Assembly (NCBI GenBank): GCA_934316925.1
Contig: CAKREC010000052.1
Location: 1 to 13,127, forward strand
DNA length: 13,127 bases
Direction: 5' to 3'
DNA from: an uncultured Eubacterium sp.
GTDB taxonomy: Bacteria > Bacillota > Clostridia > Lachnospirales > Lachnospiraceae
Both the position numbers and the translations under genes were made by a program. Positions 1 through 7,897 of this stretch are shown here, one piece after another. Below the pieces are notes generated by a model, which searched no databases, was not told the DNA's origin, and was given only the letters and a program-made list of their open reading frames with translations. Positions within the stretch are counted from its first letter, which is position 1; each line of letters opens with the position of its first letter.

Positions 1-135
1 GTTGGTAGAAATCCAGGCGCTCGTGGACAGATCATGTCAACGATGTTGTTAGGACAGGCCGTAGCCGAGACATCTGCTTTGTATGGTCTGGCTGTAGCTA
101 TGATCTTGTTGTTCGCAAATCCACTTCTTAAATAA
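1..135 (+). CDS. atpE: ATP synthase F0 subunit c, 3' end only (partial)
   Basis: The window opens inside this gene; the last 44 codons are visible and end at TAA 133-135. The piece covers the polar loop (R-N-P-G-A-R-G) and the second transmembrane helix of the c-ring hairpin, ending N-P-L-L-K. The ion-carrying glutamate lies in V-A-E-T-S-A-L-Y. Subunit c forms the rotating membrane ring of F1Fo ATP synthase. A Thr directly after the Glu and a Tyr five residues on match the second-helix half of the Na+-binding pattern known from Ilyobacter and Acetobacterium rotors (E-S/T-x-x-x-Y), so Na+ coupling is likely. The Gln expected in helix 1 is outside the window. The gene leads the visible part of the atp operon; subunit a (atpB) would be expected upstream. 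Confidence 0.95.
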   Translation, partial: VGRNPGARGQIMSTMLLGQAVAETSALYGLAVAMILLFANPLLK

Positions 136-172
136 TGATCCCACTAGAGAAATTGGAAAGGAGGGATTCTGA

Positions 173-691
173 GTGGATAATAGAATATTTGGATTAGATC
201 CCCAGCTGTTATTAGATGCAGGATTTACACTGCTGGCTGTTTTCATTCTTTTCCTGGCATTGTCATACCTTTTGTTTAATCCGGCAAGAGAAATGCTGGA
301 AAAGAGAAAGAAGTATATTGCCAGCCAGTTAGAAGAGGCGGCAGATGCGAAGAAAGACGCTTTGGGTCTGAAGGAAGAGTACGACGGTAAGCTGGCTCAT
401 GTAGAAGAAGAATCAGCAGAACTTATGGTTCAGGCGAGAAAGCATGCCCAGGCGAGAGAAAATGAAATTATTGCCGAAGCCGGAGTAGAGGCTCAGCGGA
501 TCAAAGACCGTGCAGAAAAAGAAGTTGCACTGGAGAAAGATAAGGTTCGTGATGAGATGCGCCAGGAGATGGTGCAGGTGGCAACACTGATGGCAGGCAA
601 GTTTGTATCTGAGTCGATGGATGAGAAGACACAGGCTGATTTGATTGACGCAACATTGAAAGAGATGGGTGATGATACATGGCAAAACTAG
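173..691 (+). CDS. atpF: ATP synthase F0 subunit b
   Basis: This encodes the 172-aa peripheral stalk subunit b, which ties the membrane sector to F1 and stops the alpha3beta3 head from turning with the rotor. One N-terminal membrane segment (about residues 15-36) is followed by the conserved N-P-A-R-E-M-L-E-K-R start of the stalk. A long charged Ala/Glu/Lys-rich coiled coil then runs to about residue 135, and a short C-terminal segment binds subunit delta. Length is normal for Firmicutes. The start is GTG, chosen because a strong AAAGGAGGG ribosome binding site at 157-165 sits 7 bases upstream and no ATG precedes the membrane segment. Its 3' end overlaps atpH by 13 bases, indicating translational coupling. 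Confidence 0.97.
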   Translation: MDNRIFGLDPQLLLDAGFTLLAVFILFLALSYLLFNPAREMLEKRKKYIASQLEEAADAKKDALGLKEEYDGKLAHVEEESAELMVQARKHAQARENEIIAEAGVEAQRIKDRAEKEVALEKDKVRDEMRQEMVQVATLMAGKFVSESMDEKTQADLIDATLKEMGDDTWQN

Positions 692-1230
692 TTTCCACAG
701 TATACGGAGACGCATTATTTTCACTTGCTCTGGAAAAAGATGAACTGGATGTTATCTGGGAAGAAGTCAAGACGATCCGACAGGCAGTAGAAGAAAATCA
801 GGAGTTTTTGAAACTGTTGGGTCATCCGGATATGACCGAAGACAAGAAATGGTCTTTGCTCAAGGAAGTTTTTGGCGATGCTTTATCCCAGGATACTATG
901 GGGCTCTTGCATGTTATGGTTCGTAAAGGACGGATCGGAGAGCTGCTTTCTGTGTTGGATTATTTTGATGAGCAGGCAAAGGCTTACAAAAAGATCGGTG
1001 TTGTGTTTGTGACGACTCCGATCGCGATGACGGACAGTCAAAAACAGCAGGTGGAAGAAAGACTTCGCAAAACGACTCCATACGAAACATTGGAGATGAA
1101 CTACCAGGTGGACAAAAGTATTCTTGGAGGGATCATCATCCGTATTGGAGATCAAATTCTTGACAACAGCATTCGCTCCCAGATGGAGTCCATGTCAAGA
1201 AAGTTGATGAATGTGAAACTACCCGTTTGA
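679..1230 (+). CDS. atpH: ATP synthase F1 subunit delta
   Basis: This 183-aa delta subunit (OSCP equivalent) sits on top of the F1 head and joins it to the b stalk. The N-terminal helical domain starts A-K-L-V-S-T-V-Y-G-D-A-L-F, typical of the family. The C-terminal part holds the most conserved stretch, V-D-K-S-I-L-G-G-I-I-I-R-I-G-D (about residues 144-158). Length is normal. The ATG lies inside the end of atpF, so translation is probably coupled to it; the next gene, atpA, follows after 30 bases. The neighbours and C-terminal motif leave little doubt about identity. Confidence 0.97.
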   Translation: MAKLVSTVYGDALFSLALEKDELDVIWEEVKTIRQAVEENQEFLKLLGHPDMTEDKKWSLLKEVFGDALSQDTMGLLHVMVRKGRIGELLSVLDYFDEQAKAYKKIGVVFVTTPIAMTDSQKQQVEERLRKTTPYETLEMNYQVDKSILGGIIIRIGDQILDNSIRSQMESMSRKLMNVKLPV

Positions 1231-1260
1231 TAAGGGTATAGAAAGAAGGTGTGCTTTTAC

Positions 1261-2775
1261 ATGAATTTAAATCCTGAAGAGATTAGTTCTGTGATTAAAG
1301 ACGAAATAAAAAAATACAGTACAGAATTTGAAGTAGACAATGTAGGTACTGTTATTCAGGTGGCGGATGGTATTGCTCGTATTCATGGTTTGGAAAAAGC
1401 AATGCAGGGTGAACTGTTAGAGTTCCCTCATGAAGTATATGGAATGGTTATGAACCTCGAAGAGGACAATGTAGCCGCTGTACTTCTTGGTGATGCTGCC
1501 AATATCAACGAAGGTGACATTGTAAAGACCACAGGTCGTGTAGCTACGGTTCCTGTTGGTGATGCGATGAGTGGCCGAGTTGTCAATGCGTTAGGACAGC
1601 CGATCGATGGAAAAGGACCGATCAATACCGATAAGATCCGTCCGATCGAGCGAGTTGCCTCTGGTGTTATCTCCCGTAAATCGGTAGACACACCACTGCA
1701 GACAGGTATTAAGGCGATTGATGCTATGGTGCCGATCGGAAGAGGTCAGCGTGAGTTGATCATTGGTGACCGTCAGACCGGTAAAACGGCGATTGCGATC
1801 GATACCATTCTGAATCAGAAAGATCAGGATGTTCTGTGTATCTATGTAGCGATCGGACAGAAAGCGTCGACCGTTGCCAACATTGTAAAAACATTAGAAG
1901 AACATGGCGCAATGGACTATACAACTGTCGTAGCAGCGACTGCCAGTGAATTGGCTCCATTGCAGTATATTGCACCGTATGCCGGATGTGCGATCGGTGA
2001 AGAATGGATGGAAAATGGTAAGGATGTACTTATCGTGTATGATGATCTGACCAAACATGCGGCGGCTTATCGTACACTTTCCTTGCTCCTTCGCAGACCA
2101 CCAGGCCGTGAGGCGTTCCCTGGTGATGTATTCTATCTGCATTCCCGTTTGTTGGAGCGTGCAGCTCGTTTGTCTGACAAACTGGGTGGCGGTTCGATCA
2201 CCGCACTGCCAATCATCGAGACACAGGCAGGAGATGTTTCGGCATATATTCCTACCAATGTTATTTCGATCACCGATGGACAGATTTATCTGGAGACAGA
2301 GATGTTCAATTCCGGTTTCCGCCCTGCGGTAAACCCTGGATTGTCCGTATCCCGAGTTGGTGGATCCGCACAGATCAAAGCGATGAAGAAGATTGCCGGT
2401 CCAATTCGTACGGAGTTAGCACAGTATCGAGAGCTGGCTGCTTTTTCACAGTTTGGTTCCGATCTGGATGCAGATACAAAACGTCAGTTGAATCAGGGTG
2501 AAAGAATCCGTGAGATTCTGAAACAGGATCAGTATGCACCAATGCCGGTATGGTATCAGGTTATTATCATTTACGCAGTTACCAAACAGTATCTGCTTGA
2601 TATTCCGGTTGAGTATGTACTGAAATTCGAGAAAGATCTCTTTAAATATCTGGACGAAAAGCATCCGGAAATTCCGGCAGCGATCCGTGATGAAAAAGTG
2701 ATCAGCGAAGAAACTGAGAAAAAACTGGATGAGGCAATTGAAGCATTCAAGAAAGAATTTATTATTGAAAAATAA
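1261..2775 (+). CDS. atpA: ATP synthase F1 subunit alpha
   Basis: This 504-aa alpha subunit is the regulatory, nucleotide-binding partner of beta in the F1 head. Visible motifs are the Walker A G-D-R-Q-T-G-K-T (residues 169-176), the L-I-V-Y-D-D-L-T-K strand (257-265), the family signature [10 protein letters not shown] (355-364) and the following arginine finger R365, which reaches into the beta catalytic site. The ATG at 1261 is preferred over an in-frame GTG at 1249: an AGAAGGTG ribosome binding site (1244-1251) is correctly spaced for it and overlaps the GTG, and M-N-L-N-P-E-E is a normal N-terminus. It is followed 15 bases later by atpG. No key residue is missing. Confidence 0.97.
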   Translation: MNLNPEEISSVIKDEIKKYSTEFEVDNVGTVIQVADGIARIHGLEKAMQGELLEFPHEVYGMVMNLEEDNVAAVLLGDAANINEGDIVKTTGRVATVPVGDAMSGRVVNALGQPIDGKGPINTDKIRPIERVASGVISRKSVDTPLQTGIKAIDAMVPIGRGQRELIIGDRQTGKTAIAIDTILNQKDQDVLCIYVAIGQKASTVANIVKTLEEHGAMDYTTVVAATASELAPLQYIAPYAGCAIGEEWMENGKDVLIVYDDLTKHAAAYRTLSLLLRRPPGREAFPGDVFYLHSRLLERAARLSDKLGGGSITALPIIETQAGDVSAYIPTNVISITDGQIYLETEMFNSGFRPAVNPGLSVSRVGGSAQIKAMKKIAGPIRTELAQYRELAAFSQFGSDLDADTKRQLNQGERIREILKQDQYAPMPVWYQVIIIYAVTKQYLLDIPVEYVLKFEKDLFKYLDEKHPEIPAAIRDEKVISEETEKKLDEAIEAFKKEFIIEK

Positions 2776-2790
2776 GAGAGGTGTTAGAAT

Positions 2791-3663
2791 ATGGCCTCAA
2801 TGAGAGACATTAAACGGCGCAGAGCTAGTATACAAAGCACTTCTCAGATAACAAACGCTATGAAATTGGTTTCCACGGTAAAGTTCCAGCAGGCAAAGGG
2901 ACGCGCCGAGGGAACTAAGGCATACTTCGACAAAATGTATGAAACAGTCACCAGCCTGCTTGCACAATCTAAAAATTCGGACAATCCGTTTTTGAAGACA
3001 AAAGAAGGCACAAAGAAAAAAGGTGTTATTGTCATTACATCGAATCGTGGTCTGGCAGGAGGATACAACTCCAACATTGTAAAACTCATCACAAATGGAG
3101 ACTTTTCCCAAGAGGATACCGTGATCTATCCGGTAGGAACAAAAGGTCTTGAGGCGCTGCGGCGTCAGGGGTATGAGTGCCAGGGAGACTTTTCGGAGGT
3201 TATCAATCACCCATTGTTCGGGGATGCTGTTGCGATTGGTAAGACGGTTACCAGCGCATTGCAAAACGGCGAAATCGATGAAGTATACTTAGCATATACC
3301 GTATTTAAGAACACAGTGACGCAGATTCCTACACTGATCAAACTTCTTCCATTCAGTGAAGATGAATTTTCTTCAGAGGAGAAGGAAGAAAAGCAGGAAG
3401 CGCAGGCACTGATGAATTATGAACCGGGGGAGGATACCGCGCTTGGCTATATCATTCCTCTGTATATTAACAGTTTGATCTTTGGTGCGTTGGTAGAATC
3501 GGCAGCCAGTGAAAATGGCGCCCGCATGCAGGCGATGGATTCTGCAACAAGCAATGCGCAGGAAATGATCGACAGCCTGGGATTGCAGTACAATCGTGCC
3601 CGTCAGGCAGCGATTACCCAGGAGTTGACAGAGATCGTAGCTGGTGCTTCAGCAATCAGCTAG
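2791..3663 (+). CDS. atpG: ATP synthase F1 subunit gamma
   Basis: This 290-aa gamma subunit is the central rotating shaft inside the alpha3beta3 head, linking c-ring rotation to catalysis. The N-terminal helix (A-S-M-R-D-I-K-R-R, then Q-I-T-N-A-M-K-L-V-S) and the C-terminal helix (residues about 235-290, with M-D-S-A-T-S-N-A and Y-N-R-A-R-Q-A-A-I-T-Q-E-L) form the antiparallel coiled coil of the shaft and are both well conserved. The central Rossmann-like domain includes a charged Glu/Lys-rich insertion near residues 190-210, a variable region in this family. The ATG follows AGAGAGGTG (2775-2783). The gene ends in a TAG at 3661 and is followed by a hairpin before atpD. Confidence 0.97.
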   Translation: MASMRDIKRRRASIQSTSQITNAMKLVSTVKFQQAKGRAEGTKAYFDKMYETVTSLLAQSKNSDNPFLKTKEGTKKKGVIVITSNRGLAGGYNSNIVKLITNGDFSQEDTVIYPVGTKGLEALRRQGYECQGDFSEVINHPLFGDAVAIGKTVTSALQNGEIDEVYLAYTVFKNTVTQIPTLIKLLPFSEDEFSSEEKEEKQEAQALMNYEPGEDTALGYIIPLYINSLIFGALVESAASENGARMQAMDSATSNAQEMIDSLGLQYNRARQAAITQELTEIVAGASAIS

Positions 3664-3669
3664 CAAAAA

Positions 3670-5119
<1,450 letters not shown>

Positions 5120-5129
5120 GGGTGCGTCT

Positions 5130-5540
5130 ATGGCAGATATGAAAATTTTTCAGTTGGAAGTAGTATCACCCGAACGAATTTTTTATACCGGACAGGCAGA
5201 GATGGTGGAACTGAATACGATTGAGGGAGAGATTGGTATTTATGCCGATCATATCCCACTTACTACGATCGTAGCTCCGGGAATCCTGTCGATCACAGAG
5301 CCGGGCGGACAGGTGAAGATGGCTTCTTTGTTGGAAGGATTCATGGAAATTACGCCGGAAAAGGTGACGATTCTGGCACAATCCTGTGAATGGCCGGAAG
5401 AGATTGATGTCAATCGTGCCAAAGAAGCAAAACTGCGAGCAGAACGTCGACTGAAAGCCAAGGAAGAGGGTATCAATATGTCCAGGGCAGAACTTGCCCT
5501 GCGTAAGTCTATGATCCGTCTGGAATTGGCAAAAAAATAG
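5130..5540 (+). CDS. atpC: ATP synthase F1 subunit epsilon
   Basis: This 136-aa epsilon subunit sits at the foot of the central stalk and can inhibit ATP hydrolysis by extending its C-terminal helices. The N-terminal beta sandwich covers about residues 1-86 (with G-E-I-G-I-Y-A-D-H-I-P-L), and two helices fill residues 92-136. The sequence I-D-V-N-R-A (92-97) fits the I/L-D-x-x-R-A motif that binds ATP in Bacillus epsilon subunits, so the inhibitory switch may respond to ATP level. An AGGGGTG ribosome binding site (5118-5124) overlaps the atpD stop. It is the last gene of the operon; the terminator starts 20 bases after its TAG. Confidence 0.97.
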   Translation: MADMKIFQLEVVSPERIFYTGQAEMVELNTIEGEIGIYADHIPLTTIVAPGILSITEPGGQVKMASLLEGFMEITPEKVTILAQSCEWPEEIDVNRAKEAKLRAERRLKAKEEGINMSRAELALRKSMIRLELAKK

Positions 5541-5559
5541 TTTGATAAAATGATGGAAG

Positions 5560-5612
5560 AATATAAATTTTGACAGGCTGAGAGATCAGTCTGCTGAAAT
5601 TTATATTTTTTT
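5560..5612 (+). terminator. intrinsic terminator of the atp operon
   Basis: An 11-base perfect outer stem (5560-5570 with 5597-5607) is continued by an inner 8-base stem CAGGCTGA/TCAGTCTG (5574-5581 with 5586-5593, one G-U pair) closed by a GAGA tetraloop. The three positions between the stems hold two G-U-type pairs and one A-C mismatch, so the whole is close to a 22-base-pair hairpin. Seven T's (5606-5612) follow. This is a strong Rho-independent terminator and separates atp transcription from the sigma factor promoter only 7 bases further on. Confidence 0.92.
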
Positions 5613-5618
5613 GTATAG

Positions 5619-5650
5619 ATGCAACATTTTGCGTTGGCTGATCGTTGCAT
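5619..5650. repeat. inverted repeat spanning the sigma-gene promoter
   Basis: ATGCAAC (5619-5625) and GTTGCAT (5644-5650) are perfect inverted repeats 18 bases apart. They coincide with the proposed -35 and -10 elements, so the promoter is nearly two-fold symmetric. It may be an operator for a dimeric regulator, or simply follow from similar half-element sequences. Confidence 0.6.
5620..5647 (+). promoter_or_regulatory. ECF-type promoter of the sigma/anti-sigma unit
   Basis: TGCAAC (5620-5625), a 17-base spacer, then CGTTG (5643-5647) resembles ECF sigma promoters, with an AAC-containing -35 and a CGT-type -10; Bacillus sigma-V promoters are of the TGCAAC / CGTC kind. The predicted start site near 5654 would leave a leader of under 20 bases carrying the GAGAGGGGG ribosome binding site (5656-5664). 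Because ECF genes often drive their own operon, this is read as an autoregulatory promoter. No good sigma-A promoter was seen in the gap. Confidence 0.6.
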
Positions 5651-5670
5651 AAGTAGAGAGGGGGATGATC

Positions 5671-6189
5671 ATGTTAGATGTCAGGTCGAATCCATCGGAC
5701 GCGGTGGAATCTGCCTTGAATCAATTTGGCAATGATATATTACGACTGGCATTTTCTTATCTGAAAACAAAAGAGGATGCAGAGGATGTTGTTCAGGAAA
5801 CATTGATTCGTTTTATGCAGTGCGGTATCGCGTTTGAAAGTGAACAAAAAGTAAAAGCGTGGCTTTTGCATGTGGCGGCAAATCGCTGTAAAGATATTTT
5901 GAAATCAGCTGCATGGAAAAAGCAGGTGGCAATGCCGGAAGGATATGATATAGCGGCAGAGGAAGAGAGAGAGAGTCATGATGAAATTGTGGAAAAAGTA
6001 TTGGCGTTGCCGGAAAAGTACCGCAGTGTGATCCATTTATTTTACTATGAAGAGTATTCCACAAAAGAGATCGCGGAGATCTTAGAGAAAAAAGAATCAA
6101 CGGTTCGTTCGCTGTTAAGACGAGCCAGGGGAATGATAGGAGAACAGTTGGGAGACGGGTATCAAAAAGAAAGGAGAGATCGATCATGA
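5671..6189 (+). CDS. ECF-family RNA polymerase sigma factor (sigma-70 group 4)
   Basis: This 172-aa protein has only sigma regions 2 and 4, as ECF factors do. Region 2 spans about residues 15-82, with the core-polymerase-binding D-A-E-D-V-V-Q-E-T-L-I-R-F (36-48) and the -10-reading A-W-L-L-H-V-A-A-N-R-C-K-D (63-75). An acidic linker follows, then region 4 (about 108-160) with L-P-E-K-Y-R-S-V and a helix-turn-helix around Y-S-T-K-E-I-A-E-I-L (129-138) and S-T-V-R-S-L-L-R-R-A-R. ATG 5671 is preferred over ATG 5665 because the GAGAGGGGG ribosome binding site abuts the latter but lies 6 bases from the former. Its TGA overlaps the ATG of the next gene (ATGA), the usual coupling of a sigma with its anti-sigma. 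The subgroup and target regulon cannot be named from sequence alone. Confidence 0.93.
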   Translation: MLDVRSNPSDAVESALNQFGNDILRLAFSYLKTKEDAEDVVQETLIRFMQCGIAFESEQKVKAWLLHVAANRCKDILKSAAWKKQVAMPEGYDIAAEEERESHDEIVEKVLALPEKYRSVIHLFYYEEYSTKEIAEILEKKESTVRSLLRRARGMIGEQLGDGYQKERRDRS

Positions 6190-7871
6190 AGAATGAATAC
6201 AAAGATGCTATGGAACAATTGACATTGTCCGAAGAAGCAAAATCCCGCATTCTTTCTAATGTACTTGCCGCTGGTGCCAATGCCGATCCGCAGGAGCCGG
6301 AACCGGTAACAAAAGTCAGTAAATTCTCTCCGAAAGAATATGGAATAATAGCTGCCGCTTGTCTGGTGATCGTGGCAAGTGCGCTTTTTATACGAACCCA
6401 GTTTTTGGGCAACTTGCAGACAGGAGGCAAGGATCCGGGAACGACAGCCGGAACCGGTGAACCGGTTGAGTGGGTGACTCTTGCGTCGGTAGATGACATT
6501 GCGAAAGAGACCGATTGCAAGACCTATACGCTGGATAATCTTCCTGAAAAATATGAGGTAGATCAGATCGAGGTGGCGAATGAACAGCGCCATGTACGCA
6601 TCACTTACAAAGAAGAAAAGAGTGAAAAAAATGATAAAGCCAAAGAAAGCGAGTCATCTGCCAACACAGAAGATGTGCAGAATACATTGGACAATACGGT
6701 AGTATTCGAGTACAAAGAGCAGGACGACGATCAGGTGATCAAAGCAAAATTTGACAGCGAAAAAGAGATCACCACAGAGAGTATGGATGAAAAAGAGATC
6801 ACTTTGTACGGAGATGATAAGTGCGATGGCATTACCTGGGAGGAAGATTCGATTTCCTTTGGTGTGACAATGAGTGAACCGATCACAAAGGCAAAGGCGA
6901 GAAAACTGGTTACCGGAACGACCGAGAAGAAGAAATCTGTAAAATCCAGCAAGAAAACGTCAAAGAAGACGACCAAAGTAAATAAAAATGCAGTAGGTTG
7001 GGACAAAGCAGAAAAAGGAATGACCGAGCAGGAGAAAGACAAGATCCTCGCACAGATCATGGATACGCTTGGATTTAAGGTGGTCGTAAAGTCTCCGGCA
7101 GAAAAAGTTACTTACAAATTTGTCGATGACTACGAGTCTTTTGCATTTACGTTTCCGAAGGATTATGTGCTGGAGGGACTGAATGTCATTGGTTATGCGG
7201 GAAGAGAGGAAGGCCCGGAACAGGCAATGGACGGATATCGTGAAAAACATGATATTACGGTAAATGATATTGATGTTACCGTGTATGAGCGAAAACATCA
7301 TGAGAAATTGTTTTCCTGCCAGTATAAGGAAATTTTCTTCATCTTTTTTGTCGATGATTGCGACACGGCTACAGAAGGAGCAGCGATGGAGGATATTCTT
7401 AATGTCCTTTCTGTGAAGCAAAATTCGGATACTGCTGACGATGATACCGACAGCGACAATACATCGAGCAAGGATAACGAGAAAGCAAACACCACTAAGG
7501 AAGAAACAAAAAAGGCGCTGACCTCACAGATAAAAGAAATCCAGTCCGCTGTCAAGGCGTATGATATGGATTCTCTCTGTGACTACATGGATTTTCCGGT
7601 ATTTATTAAAGACCAGGGTTATGTGAAGAGCAAAGAGGAACTGCTGGCAATTCCAAAGGAAGGGATCATGACGGTAAACTGGGTGGAAACGATCAACACA
7701 TATGATCCGGACGCGCTAAACGTGTCAGCAAAAAGTATTTATCTTGGAGATTCTTCGATGTATTTGAAATGCAAGATCAAGGGAGAAAAGATCAGCATTG
7801 TAGAGATTGGATTAGATTCGGATAATGAATATGAGGACTCCAATTTACTGGAGCCCTCAACAGAAGAGTAG
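6186..7871 (+). CDS. membrane-anchored anti-sigma factor with a three-module ectodomain
   Basis: This 561-aa protein is unusually long for an anti-sigma factor. Residues 1-50 form a short cytoplasmic head (Y-K-D-A-M-E-Q-L, S-E-E-A-K-S-R-I) presumed to hold the sigma factor. Residues 51-70 are a single membrane helix (G-I-I-A-A-A-C-L-V-I-V-A-S-A-L-F-I); the rest should be outside. Module 1 (about 96-245) resembles DUF4367-type sensor domains (D-N-L-P-E-K-Y-E-V, I-T-W-E-E-D-S-I-S-F). A Lys/Ser/Thr-rich linker follows (248-268). Module 2 (about 283-412) looks like a divergent second copy. An acidic linker (413-443) leads to module 3 (about 444-545), vaguely NTF2-like (F-P-V-F-I, S-K-E-E-L). The cysteines outside fall in pairs: 111/213, 378/391, 465/529. 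No protease motif was seen. The anti-sigma role rests mainly on the 4-base overlap with the sigma gene and the topology; the signal sensed is unknown. Confidence 0.8.
   Translation: MKNEYKDAMEQLTLSEEAKSRILSNVLAAGANADPQEPEPVTKVSKFSPKEYGIIAAACLVIVASALFIRTQFLGNLQTGGKDPGTTAGTGEPVEWVTLASVDDIAKETDCKTYTLDNLPEKYEVDQIEVANEQRHVRITYKEEKSEKNDKAKESESSANTEDVQNTLDNTVVFEYKEQDDDQVIKAKFDSEKEITTESMDEKEITLYGDDKCDGITWEEDSISFGVTMSEPITKAKARKLVTGTTEKKKSVKSSKKTSKKTTKVNKNAVGWDKAEKGMTEQEKDKILAQIMDTLGFKVVVKSPAEKVTYKFVDDYESFAFTFPKDYVLEGLNVIGYAGREEGPEQAMDGYREKHDITVNDIDVTVYERKHHEKLFSCQYKEIFFIFFVDDCDTATEGAAMEDILNVLSVKQNSDTADDDTDSDNTSSKDNEKANTTKEETKKALTSQIKEIQSAVKAYDMDSLCDYMDFPVFIKDQGYVKSKEELLAIPKEGIMTVNWVETINTYDPDALNVSAKSIYLGDSSMYLKCKIKGEKISIVEIGLDSDNEYEDSNLLEPSTEE
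7833..7858 (-). terminator. terminator-like hairpin downstream of mutS2, inside the anti-sigma 3' end
   Basis: Arms 7833-7842 and 7849-7858 enclose a 6-base loop. Read on the minus strand the stem is 10 base pairs with one G-U pair and all others Watson-Crick; on the plus strand that position becomes an A-C mismatch. It lies about 40 bases beyond the mutS2 stop and is followed on the minus strand by an A/T-rich stretch (ATATTCATTA) rather than a clean U-run. It could end mutS2 transcripts within the convergent gene. No better terminator exists in the 26-base gap. Confidence 0.4.
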
Positions 7872-7897
7872 TTATATCATGAGATTCGTAAAATAAA

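Noticed and set aside
1249..1260. Upstream GTG start for atpA giving four extra residues
   Set aside because: The GTG overlaps the ribosome binding site of ATG 1261, and M-C-F-Y is not a usual alpha subunit start.
5813..6520. 235-codon open frame on the minus strand across the sigma and anti-sigma genes
   Set aside because: Overlaps two well-supported genes over its whole length and shows low-complexity Ser/Leu/Pro composition without any motif.
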